The position numbers and the translations under genes were made by a program. Shown here one piece after another: positions 19,019 to 27,573 of a stretch of DNA of 64,000 bases (position 1 is the first letter of the stretch; each line of letters starts with the position of its first letter). The notes beneath the pieces were generated by a model, which made no database searches, had not been told where the DNA came from, and saw nothing but the letters and a program-made list of their open reading frames with translations. This stretch comes from Amnibacterium setariae (GTDB taxonomy: Bacteria; Actinomycetota; Actinomycetes; Actinomycetales; Microbacteriaceae): positions 186,001-250,000 of the forward strand of contig NZ_QXTG01000002.1 of NCBI RefSeq assembly GCF_003581425.1, given 5' to 3'.

Positions 19019-19024
19019 TACCAT
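19019..19024 (+). promoter_or_regulatory. -10 hexamer of the erpA promoter
   Basis: TACCAT ends 6 bases before the ATG at 19031, a leaderless arrangement. Confidence 0.5.
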
Positions 19025-19030
19025 CGAGCC

Positions 19031-19399
19031 ATGACCGACACCGCGCTCATCGGCACCACCACCTCGGACACCGCGCACGGCGTGCTCCTCACGGCCCCGG
19101 CGGCGAGCAAGGTCAAGAGCCTGCTCGAGCAGGAGGGCCGCGACGACCTGCGCCTCCGCCTCGCCGTGCAGCCCGGCGGCTGCTCCGGCCTCATCTACCA
19201 GCTCTACTTCGACGAGCGCCTGCTCGACGGCGACGCGACCGTCGCCTTCGACGGCGTCGAGGTCGTCGTGGACCGGATGAGCGTCCCCTACCTCGACGGC
19301 GCGACCGTCGACTTCGAGGACACCATCCAGAAGCAGGGCTTCACCATCGACAACCCGAACGCGCAGGGCTCCTGCGCCTGCGGCGACAGCTTCCACTGA
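19031..19399 (+). CDS. erpA: A-type iron-sulfur carrier protein (ErpA/IscA family)
   Basis: This 122-residue HesB-like protein delivers Fe-S clusters to apoproteins. The three cluster-ligand cysteines are present: Cys51 in GGCSGL and Cys115/Cys117 in GSCACGDSF. It is commonly encoded just upstream of ctaC in actinobacteria, and the window also encodes the Rieske Fe-S protein QcrA. ErpA, IscA and SufA cannot be firmly separated by motif alone. Confidence 0.88.
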   Translation: MTDTALIGTTTSDTAHGVLLTAPAASKVKSLLEQEGRDDLRLRLAVQPGGCSGLIYQLYFDERLLDGDATVAFDGVEVVVDRMSVPYLDGATVDFEDTIQKQGFTIDNPNAQGSCACGDSFH

Positions 19400-19410
19400 G
19401 CTCATGGGCC

Positions 19411-19432
19411 TCGATCCGCAGGCGGATCGAAG
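19411..19432. repeat. Palindromic hairpin repeat, copy 1
   Basis: A hairpin built on CGATCCGC-AG-GCGGATCG follows the erpA stop. The 22-bp sequence from 19411 to 19432 recurs exactly near 56594, after trmI. It may be a transcription terminator or a small dispersed palindromic repeat. Confidence 0.6.
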
Positions 19433-19448
19433 CCGGTGCCACCGCGTC

Positions 19449-19478
19449 AGGGCGCGGTCCTTCCGGGGACCGCGCCCT
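19449..19478 (+). terminator. Terminator hairpin after erpA
   Basis: AGGGCGCGGTCC (19449-19460) pairs with GGACCGCGCCCT (19467-19478) around a 6-base loop and is followed by TCGTCGTCC. Confidence 0.65.
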
Positions 19479-19568
19479 TCGTCGTCCCCGGGGGAGCGGC
19501 GCCCCCGATCTCCCTACAAGCGGTAGAAAAAGAGGCGGATGATCGGGGTGCCGTCCCCCGCCGGACGA

Positions 19569-19574
19569 TAGGCT
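19569..19574 (+). promoter_or_regulatory. Candidate -10 hexamer for the ctaC operon
   Basis: TAGGCT lies 43 bases before GTG 19618, leaving a short leader with a GGAAGGGAA ribosome-binding site. Confidence 0.45.
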
Positions 19575-19617
19575 GACGGTCGGCACCACGTGCCTGATGA
19601 AACGGGGAAGGGAATCC

Positions 19618-20541
19618 GTGCGCTCCATCCGACGACGCCTGATCGCGGTGCCGCTCGTGGCGACCGGGGTCGTGCTCGCGCTCACCGGCTGCGACGACCT
19701 GCAGCTCCACGGCTACCTCCCGGGGTTCATCTCCGGCCAGCCCGACGCCACGAACCAGACGCAGCGCGTGTCCGACCTCTGGGTCGGTTCCTGGCTGACG
19801 CTGCTCGCGGTCGGCGTGATCACGTGGGCGCTCATCATCTGGTTCGCGATCGTCTACCGGCGCCGTCGCGGGCAGACCGGCCTGCCGGTCCAGATCCGCT
19901 ACAACATGCCGATCGAGATCTTCTACACGGTCGTGCCGCTGATCCTGGTGCTCGGGCTCTTCGCCTTCACCGCGCGCGACCAGACCGCGATCGAGACCCG
20001 CTACGACAACCCCGCGACCGTCATCGACGCGTACGGCAAGCAGTGGGCGTGGGACTTCGACTACGCCAAGGAGAAGGTCTACGAGGTCGGCGTCCAGGCG
20101 CAGCCGGCGGCGGACACCCGCAAGGACGGGTTCGTCGAGTCGTCGATCCCGACGCTCTACCTGCCGGTCGGGCAGAAGACCGAGATCCGCCTCCGCACCC
20201 GCGACGTCAACCACTCCTTCTGGGTGATCGACTTCCTCTACAAGAAGGACCTGATCGCGGGTCAGACGAACTACTGGGACTTCACGCCGACCCGGATCGG
20301 CACCTACGAGGGCAAGTGCGCGGAGCTCTGCGGCGAGTACCACTCGCGGATGCTCTTCAACGTGAAGGTCGTCTCGCAGGCGGACTACCAGGCGCACATC
20401 GCCCAGCTGCGCGCAGCGGGCAACGTCGGCTCGCTCGGCGAGCAGTACGGCAAGGACGACAACTTCAACGCCGACGGCAACCAGAACTCGGGCGGGGAAG
20501 CCCCCGCCGAGACCACCAACGGCGGCGTCGAAGGTCGATGA
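19618..20541 (+). CDS. ctaC: Cytochrome c oxidase subunit II (aa3 type)
   Basis: CtaC receives electrons from cytochrome c at its CuA centre. The 307-residue product has an N-terminal signal with lipobox LTGC (Cys about 25), two transmembrane helices (about 55-80 and 100-120) and a cupredoxin domain. CuA ligands are visible in VNHSFWV and [15 protein letters not shown] 19618 is preferred over ATG 19597 because GGAAGGGAA sits 5 bases upstream of the GTG. It is followed by ctaD and ctaF in one operon. Confidence 0.95.
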   Translation: MRSIRRRLIAVPLVATGVVLALTGCDDLQLHGYLPGFISGQPDATNQTQRVSDLWVGSWLTLLAVGVITWALIIWFAIVYRRRRGQTGLPVQIRYNMPIEIFYTVVPLILVLGLFAFTARDQTAIETRYDNPATVIDAYGKQWAWDFDYAKEKVYEVGVQAQPAADTRKDGFVESSIPTLYLPVGQKTEIRLRTRDVNHSFWVIDFLYKKDLIAGQTNYWDFTPTRIGTYEGKCAELCGEYHSRMLFNVKVVSQADYQAHIAQLRAAGNVGSLGEQYGKDDNFNADGNQNSGGEAPAETTNGGVEGR

Positions 20542-20557
20542 GGGGAACAGGACAGCG

Positions 20558-22312
20558 ATGACCACCACAGCGGGCCGGCCGACGAGCCAGTCATCTCTCC
20601 CCGCGGGGCAGGCGCAGGTCGTCACCGGCGGCAGCCAGGTCGCCCGCAAGGGCAACGTGATCGTCGAGTACCTGACGACCACCGACCACAAGAAGATCGG
20701 CTACCTCTACCTCGCGACCTCGTTCATCTACTTCCTGATCGGCGGCGTGCTCGCGCTGGTGATCCGGGCGCAGCTGGCCGAGCCGGGCCTCCACGTCGTC
20801 GCGACGCCGGAGATCTACAACCAGCTGTTCACGATGCACGGCACGATCATGCTGCTGATGTTCGCGACGCCGCTCTTCGCGGGCTTCGCCAACGCGCTCA
20901 TGCCGCTGCAGATCGGTGCGCCGGACGTCGCGTTCCCGCGGCTGAACGCGTTCGCGTACTGGCTCTACTTCTTCGGCAGCTTCATCGCCGTGTCCGGCTT
21001 CTTCACGCCGGACGGCGCCGCGAGCTTCGGCTGGACCGCGTACTCGCCGCTGTCGAACGCGGCCTACTCGCCCGGCCTCGGCAGCACGCTCTGGGTCTTC
21101 GGCCTCGGCCTGTCCGGGTTCGGCACGATCCTCGGCGCGGTGAACTTCATCACGACGATCATCACGCTGCGCGCCCCCGGCATGACGATGTTCCGGATGC
21201 CGATCTTCACCTGGAACGTGCTCATCACGTCCCTGCTCGTGATCATGGCGTTCCCGGTGCTGGCCGCCGCGCTGCTGACGCTCGGCGCGGACCGGGTGCT
21301 CGGCGCCCACGTCTACGACTCGTCCAGCGGCGGCGCCATCCTCTGGCAGCACCTCTTCTGGTTCTTCGGGCACCCGGAGGTCTACATCATCGCGCTGCCG
21401 TTCTTCGGCATCATCAGCGAGATCATGCCGGTGTTCAGCCGGAAGCCGATCTTCGGCTACAAGACCCTCGTCTACGCGACGATCTCGATCGCGGCCCTGT
21501 CGGTCGCGGTGTGGGCGCACCACATGTACGTCACCGGGTCGGTGCTGCTGCCGTTCTTCGCGCTGATGACGATGCTGATCGCGGTGCCGACGGGCGTGAA
21601 GATCTTCAACTGGACCTTCACCATGTGGCAGGGCTCGGTGACGTTCGAGACGCCGCTCGTCTGGGCGCTCGGCTTCCTGATCACCTTCGTGTTCGGCGGC
21701 CTGACCGGCGTGATCCTGGCGTCGCCGCCGCTCGACTTCCACCTGTCCGACAGCTACTTCGTGGTGGCGCACTTCCACTACGTCGTGTTCGGCACCGTGG
21801 TGTTCGCGATGTTCGCCGGCTTCTACTTCTGGTGGCCGAAGTGGACCGGCCGCATGCTCGACGAGCGCCTCGGGAAGATCCACTTCTGGCTGCTGTTCGT
21901 CGGCTTCCACATGACCTTCCTCGTGCAGCACTGGCTCGGCGTGCTCGGCATGCCCCGCCGGTACGCGACGTACCAGCCGGGCGACGGCTACACGGTGATG
22001 AACGAGATCTCGACCGCGGGCGCCTTCCTGCTCGCGCTGTCGATCCTCCCGTTCCTCTACAACGTGTGGGTCACCGCCCGCCGGGCGCCGAAGGTCACCG
22101 TGAACGACCCGTGGGGCTACGCCCGGTCGCTCGAGTGGGCGACCAGCTGCCCGCCGCCCCGGCACAACTTCACGTCGATCCCGCGGATCCGTTCGGAGTC
22201 CCCGGCGTTCGACCTGAACCACCCGGAGGCCGGCATCCCGGTCGGCGTCGGACCCGCCAAGGACGCGCCGGACGCGCCCACGTACGACTCGGCTCGTGGA
22301 GAGGTGCGCTGA
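20558..22312 (+). CDS. ctaD: Cytochrome c oxidase subunit I
   Basis: CtaD is the haem a/a3-CuB core of the terminal oxidase. The 584-residue polytopic protein has about 12 helices. Signatures are [10 protein letters not shown] (haem ligand), [15 protein letters not shown] (CuB His and cross-linked Tyr), AHHMYVTG and HFHYVVFG. It has a hydrophilic N-terminus (about 1-45) and a C-terminal extension (about 540-584). It starts 17 bases after ctaC. Confidence 0.96.
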   Translation: MTTTAGRPTSQSSLPAGQAQVVTGGSQVARKGNVIVEYLTTTDHKKIGYLYLATSFIYFLIGGVLALVIRAQLAEPGLHVVATPEIYNQLFTMHGTIMLLMFATPLFAGFANALMPLQIGAPDVAFPRLNAFAYWLYFFGSFIAVSGFFTPDGAASFGWTAYSPLSNAAYSPGLGSTLWVFGLGLSGFGTILGAVNFITTIITLRAPGMTMFRMPIFTWNVLITSLLVIMAFPVLAAALLTLGADRVLGAHVYDSSSGGAILWQHLFWFFGHPEVYIIALPFFGIISEIMPVFSRKPIFGYKTLVYATISIAALSVAVWAHHMYVTGSVLLPFFALMTMLIAVPTGVKIFNWTFTMWQGSVTFETPLVWALGFLITFVFGGLTGVILASPPLDFHLSDSYFVVAHFHYVVFGTVVFAMFAGFYFWWPKWTGRMLDERLGKIHFWLLFVGFHMTFLVQHWLGVLGMPRRYATYQPGDGYTVMNEISTAGAFLLALSILPFLYNVWVTARRAPKVTVNDPWGYARSLEWATSCPPPRHNFTSIPRIRSESPAFDLNHPEAGIPVGVGPAKDAPDAPTYDSARGEVR

Positions 22313-22315
22313 CCG

Positions 22316-22732
22316 ATGCGCGTCAACATCAACCTGCTCTGGGTCCTGGCGGCGTTCTTCGCCGTCGCGGACGCGGCGTACTCGATCTGGGCGGTGCTCA
22401 CCTACGGCAGCGTGGAGTGGGTCGGCACGATCGGCATCGGCCTCGTGTCGGTGATGTCGATCTTCATCGCCTTCTACCTGAACCGGTCGTTCAAGGCTCA
22501 GGGCGGGGCGCTGCCGGAGGACCGGCTCGACGCCTCCATCGATGACGGCGACCCGGAGCTCGGGCACTTCAGCCCGTGGAGCTGGTGGCCGCTGGTCCTG
22601 TCGATCGCCGCGTCGCTCGGCTTCCTCGGCATCGCGGTCGGCGTCTGGATCGCCTTCATCGGCGGGGCGCTGTTCCTCGTCGCCATCACCGGATGGGTCT
22701 ACGAGTACTACCGGGGCTACTCCGCGCACTGA
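22316..22732 (+). CDS. ctaF: Actinobacterial cytochrome c oxidase subunit IV
   Basis: This 138-residue small subunit is found with aa3 oxidases of actinobacteria. It has four hydrophobic segments (about 6-28, 36-56, 82-102 and 105-128) separated by an acidic loop. The ATG lies 4 bases after the ctaD stop. It is followed by a strong terminator. Confidence 0.9.
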   Translation: MRVNINLLWVLAAFFAVADAAYSIWAVLTYGSVEWVGTIGIGLVSVMSIFIAFYLNRSFKAQGGALPEDRLDASIDDGDPELGHFSPWSWWPLVLSIAASLGFLGIAVGVWIAFIGGALFLVAITGWVYEYYRGYSAH

Positions 22733-22749
22733 GCGGCGAGCACCTGACC

Positions 22750-22780
22750 AAGGGCCCGGAGGCATCGCCTCCGGGCCCTT
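22750..22780 (+). terminator. Strong terminator after ctaF
   Basis: AGGGCCCGGAGGC and GCCTCCGGGCCCT pair perfectly around ATC (22751-22779), extended by an A-T pair on each side and followed by TCGTGTTCC. It lies between convergent ctaF and the HNH gene. Confidence 0.75.
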
Positions 22781-22789
22781 CGTGTTCCG

Positions 22790-24232
22790 TCAGAAGGGGC
22801 AGGGGCGGTCGTCGTCGGAAGGCGGTGGGAGGAGCTCCGGTGGAGCGGGGTCGAGGGGGTCGTTCGGCGGGTCCGAGAAGTGGTGGCCCCAGGCCTCGTT
22901 CCAGCCGACGGTGCCGTCGTCCTCGACCGAGCCCTCGGTGAAGAGGCCTGCTGATTTCAGGTTGTGGTCGGTGCGGCCGAGGGTGACGAGGTTGGCGGCG
23001 TCGGTGGTGCCGCCGTGCTGCCACTCGCGGGCGTGGTCGATGTCCGCCAGGTGCGGCGCGGTCGTCGAGCCCGGGAAGCGGGACCGCCCGTCGCGGATCC
23101 TCACCCACCGGGCCAGGTCCGCCGGTGGCGCGTACACCTTGCGGTCCATCGTCAGCCGGACGCCCGTCACGGGGTCGGTGAGCACGCGGATGAACGAGGT
23201 CGCGGTCCCGGCGAGGGCTTTGGCGGTCTCGAGGTCGATGGGCCCGTAGCCGGTGAGCTGCGCCTGCTCCTTCGTCTTCCCGAGCCAGGCGAGTGCTGGG
23301 ACGGTGAGGATCAGCTGGACCTGGACCGGCTTGCGCTGCGGCGCCGACGCGTCGTCCGCCGCGGGTGCCTGGAGGCCGTTGCGGAGGACGTCGAGGGCGA
23401 TGTCGTGCCGGAGCTGCGCGATCCCGCGGGTCTCGCCCTCGGCGCCGTGGGCGGCGACGGCCGCCCTGTGCAGGGCGTCGTTGATCGGCACCCATTCGGC
23501 CGCGAGGCCTTCGGCGACGAAGGCGACGCCGCCGTCGTGGCCGAGCTCGAGGCTCGTCCGGCGGCGCTCGTGCGTGGACCGGGCGCGCTTCGCCGCCGCC
23601 TCGTCATCGAGCCGCGCCCGCGCCTTTCGGATGTCGTCCTTCAGCCGCGTCGAGGAGACGACCTTGACCGCGGCGACCTCGTCGTACGCGGCCCAGTGCT
23701 CGGCGTCGAGTCCTTCGGCCTCCCGCGCCACGGTGCGCATCCGGTTCCAGGATGCGTCGCCGGCCTGGAACGCCCTCCAAGTGAGCGGGAGGCGGTCGCG
23801 GAGGATCAGCCCTGTGTCGACCTCGCCAGCGACCGCGGCCGGATGGGCGCCGGTCTGGAGGCCGAAGGAGCGGAAGAACGCCTGCGCACCGAGTCCCGCA
23901 CGGGTGCCGTAGGACGAGCCGAACCGGTGGGCGAGGTCGATCTTGGCGCGCTCGTACGCGGTGAGCAGGGCGGCGATGCGGTGGGCATCGGCGAGGATGC
24001 GCATCCGGTCGGCCTGCACCGCGAGATCCTGCGTGTAGACGGCGGCGTCCTCCGTCAGCGCGGCCGCGAGCCAGGCCTCGTCCGGCACGGCGTCGGCGCC
24101 GAACTGCTCCCGGTACCGCTCGTCCGGCGGCAGCTGCGCGCGACGCTCCTCCTCGGCGAGCGCGTCCCAGGCGTCGGCCTCCTCGCGGGTCCACACCCGC
24201 GGGGGCTCGTCGTCAGGGAACTCCTCGAACAC
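22790..24232 (-). CDS. DUF222 and HNH-endonuclease-like protein (13E12-type)
   Basis: This 480-residue protein belongs to the DUF222-HNH family, which is abundant and often multicopy in actinobacteria and of unknown function. DUF222 covers about 60-340. The C-terminal HNH-like region has ADIDHAREWQHGGTTDAANL and DHNLK, so the central His, Asn and last His positions remain. The zinc cysteines seen in most relatives are replaced: RDGRSRFPGST has Ser twice, HLADIDH has Ala and TLGRTDH has Gly. GTG 24232 is chosen because TACATT ends 7 bases upstream (leaderless). The frame stays open upstream into a repeat region. Confidence 0.85.
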   Translation of the reverse strand: MFEEFPDDEPPRVWTREEADAWDALAEEERRAQLPPDERYREQFGADAVPDEAWLAAALTEDAAVYTQDLAVQADRMRILADAHRIAALLTAYERAKIDLAHRFGSSYGTRAGLGAQAFFRSFGLQTGAHPAAVAGEVDTGLILRDRLPLTWRAFQAGDASWNRMRTVAREAEGLDAEHWAAYDEVAAVKVVSSTRLKDDIRKARARLDDEAAAKRARSTHERRRTSLELGHDGGVAFVAEGLAAEWVPINDALHRAAVAAHGAEGETRGIAQLRHDIALDVLRNGLQAPAADDASAPQRKPVQVQLILTVPALAWLGKTKEQAQLTGYGPIDLETAKALAGTATSFIRVLTDPVTGVRLTMDRKVYAPPADLARWVRIRDGRSRFPGSTTAPHLADIDHAREWQHGGTTDAANLVTLGRTDHNLKSAGLFTEGSVEDDGTVGWNEAWGHHFSDPPNDPLDPAPPELLPPPSDDDRPCPF

Positions 24233-24239
24233 GTGTCCG

Positions 24240-24245
24240 AATGTA
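24240..24245 (-). promoter_or_regulatory. -10 hexamer of the HNH gene promoter
   Basis: On the minus strand TACATT ends 7 bases before GTG 24232, a leaderless arrangement. Confidence 0.45.
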
Positions 24246-24292
24246 GAGGAGGGGTCCGACAGCGCATTCCGGCGATGGAGCGGGCTCGGGGT

Positions 24293-24383
24293 GGTCTCGA
24301 GGCTCGCTGCGCTCGCACCTCGACCAGCGGGGTGGGACGGGCGAGGCCGGCGCGCTGCTGCGCTCGCACCTCGACCAGCGGGG
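24293..24383. repeat. Two direct copies of an intergenic repeat
   Basis: A 27-bp sequence starting GCTGCGCTCGCACCTCGACC occurs identically at 24306-24332 and 24357-24383. The first copy is preceded by GGTCTCGAGG, which can pair with CCTCGACC, so each unit is a stem-loop. It resembles dispersed palindromic intergenic repeats of Microbacteriaceae (recollection, not searched). Confidence 0.65.
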
Positions 24384-24393
24384 CGGGGCGCGG

Positions 24394-24774
24394 CTACAGG
24401 CGGTCGAGGAAAGGGCGCTGGCCGCCGACGAGCAGCTCGCGGGCGCGCTCGGGCGTCGCCCACTCGAGGCGATCGAGCTCCGGCACGTCGAACGTCCTGC
24501 CGCGCAGGGTCATCGAGAAGGTGCCGGGGCGGAAGGCGGCGAGGTCGACGTCGGCCTCGACGAGGAACAGGTGCACCGTCTTGCCGGAGCGCTGCTTCGC
24601 GGCGCCCAGGTCGCGGTAGGGCGGCGGGGGAGGGGCGATGCCCGTCTCCTCCTGGAACTCCCGCAGCGCGGCGTCCAGCGGCGCCTCCGAGCCCTCGAGC
24701 GCGCCTTTCGGGAAGCTCCAGGCGCCCGCGTCCTTCCGAGCCCAGAACGGGCCGCCCATGTGCCCGATCAGCAC
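24394..24774 (-). CDS. NUDIX hydrolase, N-terminus disturbed
   Basis: The product carries a complete Nudix box (GALEGSEAPLDAALREFQEETGI; GX5EX7REUXEEXGU) and ends GQRPFLDRL, as in actinobacterial NUDIX proteins related to bis-tetraphosphatases. The only start codon is GTG 24774, giving 126 residues. Homology-like sequence (TSAGLLVVRRHPETE) continues upstream in frame through the 24801-24838 palindrome, but no ATG, GTG, TTG or CTG exists before the upstream stop. The true N-terminus was therefore altered, or an unusual start is used. Substrate unknown. Confidence 0.72.
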   Translation of the reverse strand: MLIGHMGGPFWARKDAGAWSFPKGALEGSEAPLDAALREFQEETGIAPPPPPYRDLGAAKQRSGKTVHLFLVEADVDLAAFRPGTFSMTLRGRTFDVPELDRLEWATPERARELLVGGQRPFLDRL

Positions 24775-24800
24775 CTCGGTCTCGGGGTGCCGCCGAACGA

Positions 24801-24838
24801 CGAGGAGGCCGGCGCTCGTACGAGCGCCGGCCTCCTCG
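24801..24838. terminator. 38-bp perfect palindrome after qcrB
   Basis: Arms CGAGGAGGCCGGCGCTCGT and ACGAGCGCCGGCCTCCTCG are perfectly complementary with no loop. It lies 10 bases past the qcrB stop and is the likely terminator of the ctaE-qcrCAB operon. On the minus strand it also overlaps what should be the 5' end of the NUDIX gene. Confidence 0.75.
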
Positions 24839-24847
24839 GTCGGTCCG

Positions 24848-26500
24848 TCAGTGATGACGCGCGACCTCGAGCTCCGTGGACGTCACCGGCTCGATGCGGT
24901 CCTCGAAGAACAGGCGGCTGATCGCCGCACGGGCGCGCTCCGTCACCGGGATGCGGCCGGCCGCGTTCGGGCGGAGCATCAGCGGCTCGTAGTCGTTGAA
25001 GGCCACGAGCTTCCAGCGCTCGTACTCGTCGACCGGCTCGTGGACCTCGATGTACTCGCCGCCCGGCAGCCGGACGATGCGGCCCGACTCGGTGCCGTGC
25101 AGCACGATCTGGCGGTCCTTCTTCTGCAGGGCCAGGCAGATGCGCTTCGTGACGAAGAACGCGAGCACCGGGCCGAGCACCAGCATGAACTGCAGGATCG
25201 TGATCATGCTCTCGATCGAGACCTTGAAGTGGGTCGCGATGAGGTCGGAGCTCGCGCCGAAGAACAGCACCGTGTAGAACGCGACGCCCGCGGCGCCGAT
25301 CGCCGTGCGGCTCGGCATGTTGCGGGGCCGGTCCGCGATGTGGTGCTCGCGCTTGTCGCCCGTGACCCACGCCTCGAGGAACGGGTAGAGCATCACCGCG
25401 ACGATGAACAGGCCCAGCACCACGATCGGGATCAGGATGTTCAGCGAGTAGGTCGTGTTGAAGAGCACGAACTCCATCGGGACGCCGCCCGGACCGCCGA
25501 GCCAGCCCGGCATCAGGCGCAGCGCGCCGTCCGCGAAGCCGATGTACCAGTCCGGCTGCGTGCCGGCGGACACGGGGGAGGGGTCGTAGGGCCCGTACAC
25601 CCAGATCGGGTTGATCGTGAAGAACGCGCCCATCAGCATCAGCAGGCCGAAGACCACGAAGAAGAACCCGCCCGCCTTCGCCGCGAAGACCGGGAGCACC
25701 GGGACGCCGATGACGTTCTCGTTCGTGCGGCCGGGGCCGGCGTACTGCGTGTGCTTGTGCGTGACCACGAACACGAGGTGCAGCGCGATGAACGCGAGCA
25801 CCGCGGCGGGCAGCAGCAGGATGTGCAGCGTGTAGAGGCGGCCGACGATCGCCGTGCCCGGGAACTCGCCGCCGAACAGCAGCCAGAGGATCCAGCTGCC
25901 GATGAACGGGATGCCCTCGACCATGCCCGCGATGATCCGCAGGCCGTTGCCGGACAGCAGGTCGTCGGGGAGCGAGTAGCCCGTGAAGCCCTCGGCCATG
26001 GCGAGGATCCAGAGCACGAAGCCGATGACCCAGTTGAGCTCGCGCGGCTTGCGGAACGCGCCGGTGAAGAAGATCCGGAGCATGTGCAGCATCGTCGACG
26101 CGACGAAGAGCAGCGCCGCCCAGTGGTGGACCTGCCGGATGAGCAGACCGCCGCGGATCTCGAACGAGATGTGCAGCGTCGACTGCATCGCCGCCGACAT
26201 CTCGAGGCCCTTCAGCGGGCCGTACGACCCGTCGTAGGTGACCTCGGCCATCGACGCCTGGAAGAAGAACGTCAGGAACGTCCCCGTGATCAGGATGACG
26301 ACGAAGCTGTAGAGCGCGACCTCGCCGAGCATGAACGACCAGTGGTCGGGGAAGATCTTGCGGCCGAACTCGCGGACGACGTAGCTGATGCCCGTCCGCT
26401 CGTCGACGTAGCGCGACGCCCAGCCGGTGATGCCGCCGGAGCGACGGCTGTCCGCCGGGGCGGTCGGGTCGAAGTTGTAGGTGTCAGACGTTGTAGTCAC
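24848..26500 (-). CDS. qcrB: Cytochrome bc1 complex cytochrome b subunit
   Basis: QcrB carries the two b haems and the quinol sites of the bcc complex. The 550-residue length includes the C-terminal extension typical of actinobacteria. Haem-ligand and Qo features include LLIRQVHHWAALLFVAST, GYSLPDDLLSGNGLRI and GSWILWLLF. The GTG at 26500 overlaps the qcrA 3' end by 17 bp. With QcrA/QcrC and CtaC-F it should form the actinobacterial bcc-aa3 supercomplex. Confidence 0.96.
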   Translation of the reverse strand: MTTTSDTYNFDPTAPADSRRSGGITGWASRYVDERTGISYVVREFGRKIFPDHWSFMLGEVALYSFVVILITGTFLTFFFQASMAEVTYDGSYGPLKGLEMSAAMQSTLHISFEIRGGLLIRQVHHWAALLFVASTMLHMLRIFFTGAFRKPRELNWVIGFVLWILAMAEGFTGYSLPDDLLSGNGLRIIAGMVEGIPFIGSWILWLLFGGEFPGTAIVGRLYTLHILLLPAAVLAFIALHLVFVVTHKHTQYAGPGRTNENVIGVPVLPVFAAKAGGFFFVVFGLLMLMGAFFTINPIWVYGPYDPSPVSAGTQPDWYIGFADGALRLMPGWLGGPGGVPMEFVLFNTTYSLNILIPIVVLGLFIVAVMLYPFLEAWVTGDKREHHIADRPRNMPSRTAIGAAGVAFYTVLFFGASSDLIATHFKVSIESMITILQFMLVLGPVLAFFVTKRICLALQKKDRQIVLHGTESGRIVRLPGGEYIEVHEPVDEYERWKLVAFNDYEPLMLRPNAAGRIPVTERARAAISRLFFEDRIEPVTSTELEVARHH

Positions 26501-27566
26501 CGCGTCGCTCCCAGAAGCTCGGTCCTACGGGTTCGTGGAAGTCGCTGCGCGCGACCAGGTAGCCCTCGCTGTCCACCGTGATGGGCAGCTGGGGCAGCGG
26601 ACGGACGGCCGGACCGAAGATCACGGCCGCCTCCCGCGTGATGTCGAACTGCGACTGGTGGCAGGGGCACAGCAGGTGGTGGGTCTCCTGCTCGTACAGC
26701 GCCACCGGGCAGCCGACGTGGGTGCAGATCTTGGAGTAGGCGACGATGCCGTCGTAGTTCCAGGTGCGCTTCTCCGGCGACACGTGGAGGTCGCCCGGCT
26801 CGAGGCGCATCAGCAGCACGGCCGCCTTGCCCTTCTCCTCGAGCACGTCCTCGGTGTCGTTCAGCCCCTCGGGGATGACGTGGAAGACGGAGCCGATCGT
26901 GACGTCGGAGGCGCGGATCGGGTCGCCCGTCGGGTCCTTCGTCAGCCGGGTGCCGGCCTTCCACATCGTGTGGCTGAACGCCTCCGCCGGCGTCCCGGCC
27001 GAGGGGCCGAGGTCGCGGAAGAGGAAGATCGCGGGGAACGGCAGCGCCGCGAAGGCCGCGATCATGCCGTTGCGGATCAGGACCCGGCGGTTGAAGCCGG
27101 ACTCGCGGTCGGCCTGGCGGAAGATCTCGACCGCGCGGGCCTGCGTCTTCGGGTCGCCCTTGACGGGGTGCCGGATGTCGATGCCCTCGTGGTCGTCCAT
27201 GAGGACCTTCGACCAGTGGATCGCCGCGACGCCGATGGCGAGCAGGGCGAACGACAGGCCGATGCCGACGAACACGTTGTTGAGCCGGACCGAGCCGAGG
27301 TCGTTCGGCTTGATCGGGAACGCGAAGTACGCGGCCATCGCGAAGATCGAGCCGACCAGCGAGACGTAGAAGAGGGCGACGATGACGCGCTCGGCGGTCT
27401 TCGCCTTCTTCGGGTCCGTGTCCGTGACGCGCAGGCGGTGCGGCGGCAGGCCGGGGTTGCGCAGCGCGTCCGAGCGCTCGACCGCGGTGCCCGGGTCGGC
27501 GGTGGAGACGGGGACGAGGGAGTCCGACGGGCCGTCGTGGCCCGGGAGGTTCGTGTCGTTCGCCAT
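26484..27566 (-). CDS. qcrA: Rieske iron-sulfur subunit of the bc1 complex
   Basis: QcrA holds the [2Fe-2S] cluster that accepts electrons from quinol. The 360-residue product has a hydrophilic N-terminus (about 1-65) and three hydrophobic segments (about 66-90, 98-120 and 165-185), the actinobacterial form. The C-terminal Rieske domain has cluster motifs CTHVGC and CPCHQSQFD. It lies between qcrC and qcrB. Confidence 0.96.
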   Translation of the reverse strand: MANDTNLPGHDGPSDSLVPVSTADPGTAVERSDALRNPGLPPHRLRVTDTDPKKAKTAERVIVALFYVSLVGSIFAMAAYFAFPIKPNDLGSVRLNNVFVGIGLSFALLAIGVAAIHWSKVLMDDHEGIDIRHPVKGDPKTQARAVEIFRQADRESGFNRRVLIRNGMIAAFAALPFPAIFLFRDLGPSAGTPAEAFSHTMWKAGTRLTKDPTGDPIRASDVTIGSVFHVIPEGLNDTEDVLEEKGKAAVLLMRLEPGDLHVSPEKRTWNYDGIVAYSKICTHVGCPVALYEQETHHLLCPCHQSQFDITREAAVIFGPAVRPLPQLPITVDSEGYLVARSDFHEPVGPSFWERRGDYNV

Positions 27567-27573
27567 GAGTGTC

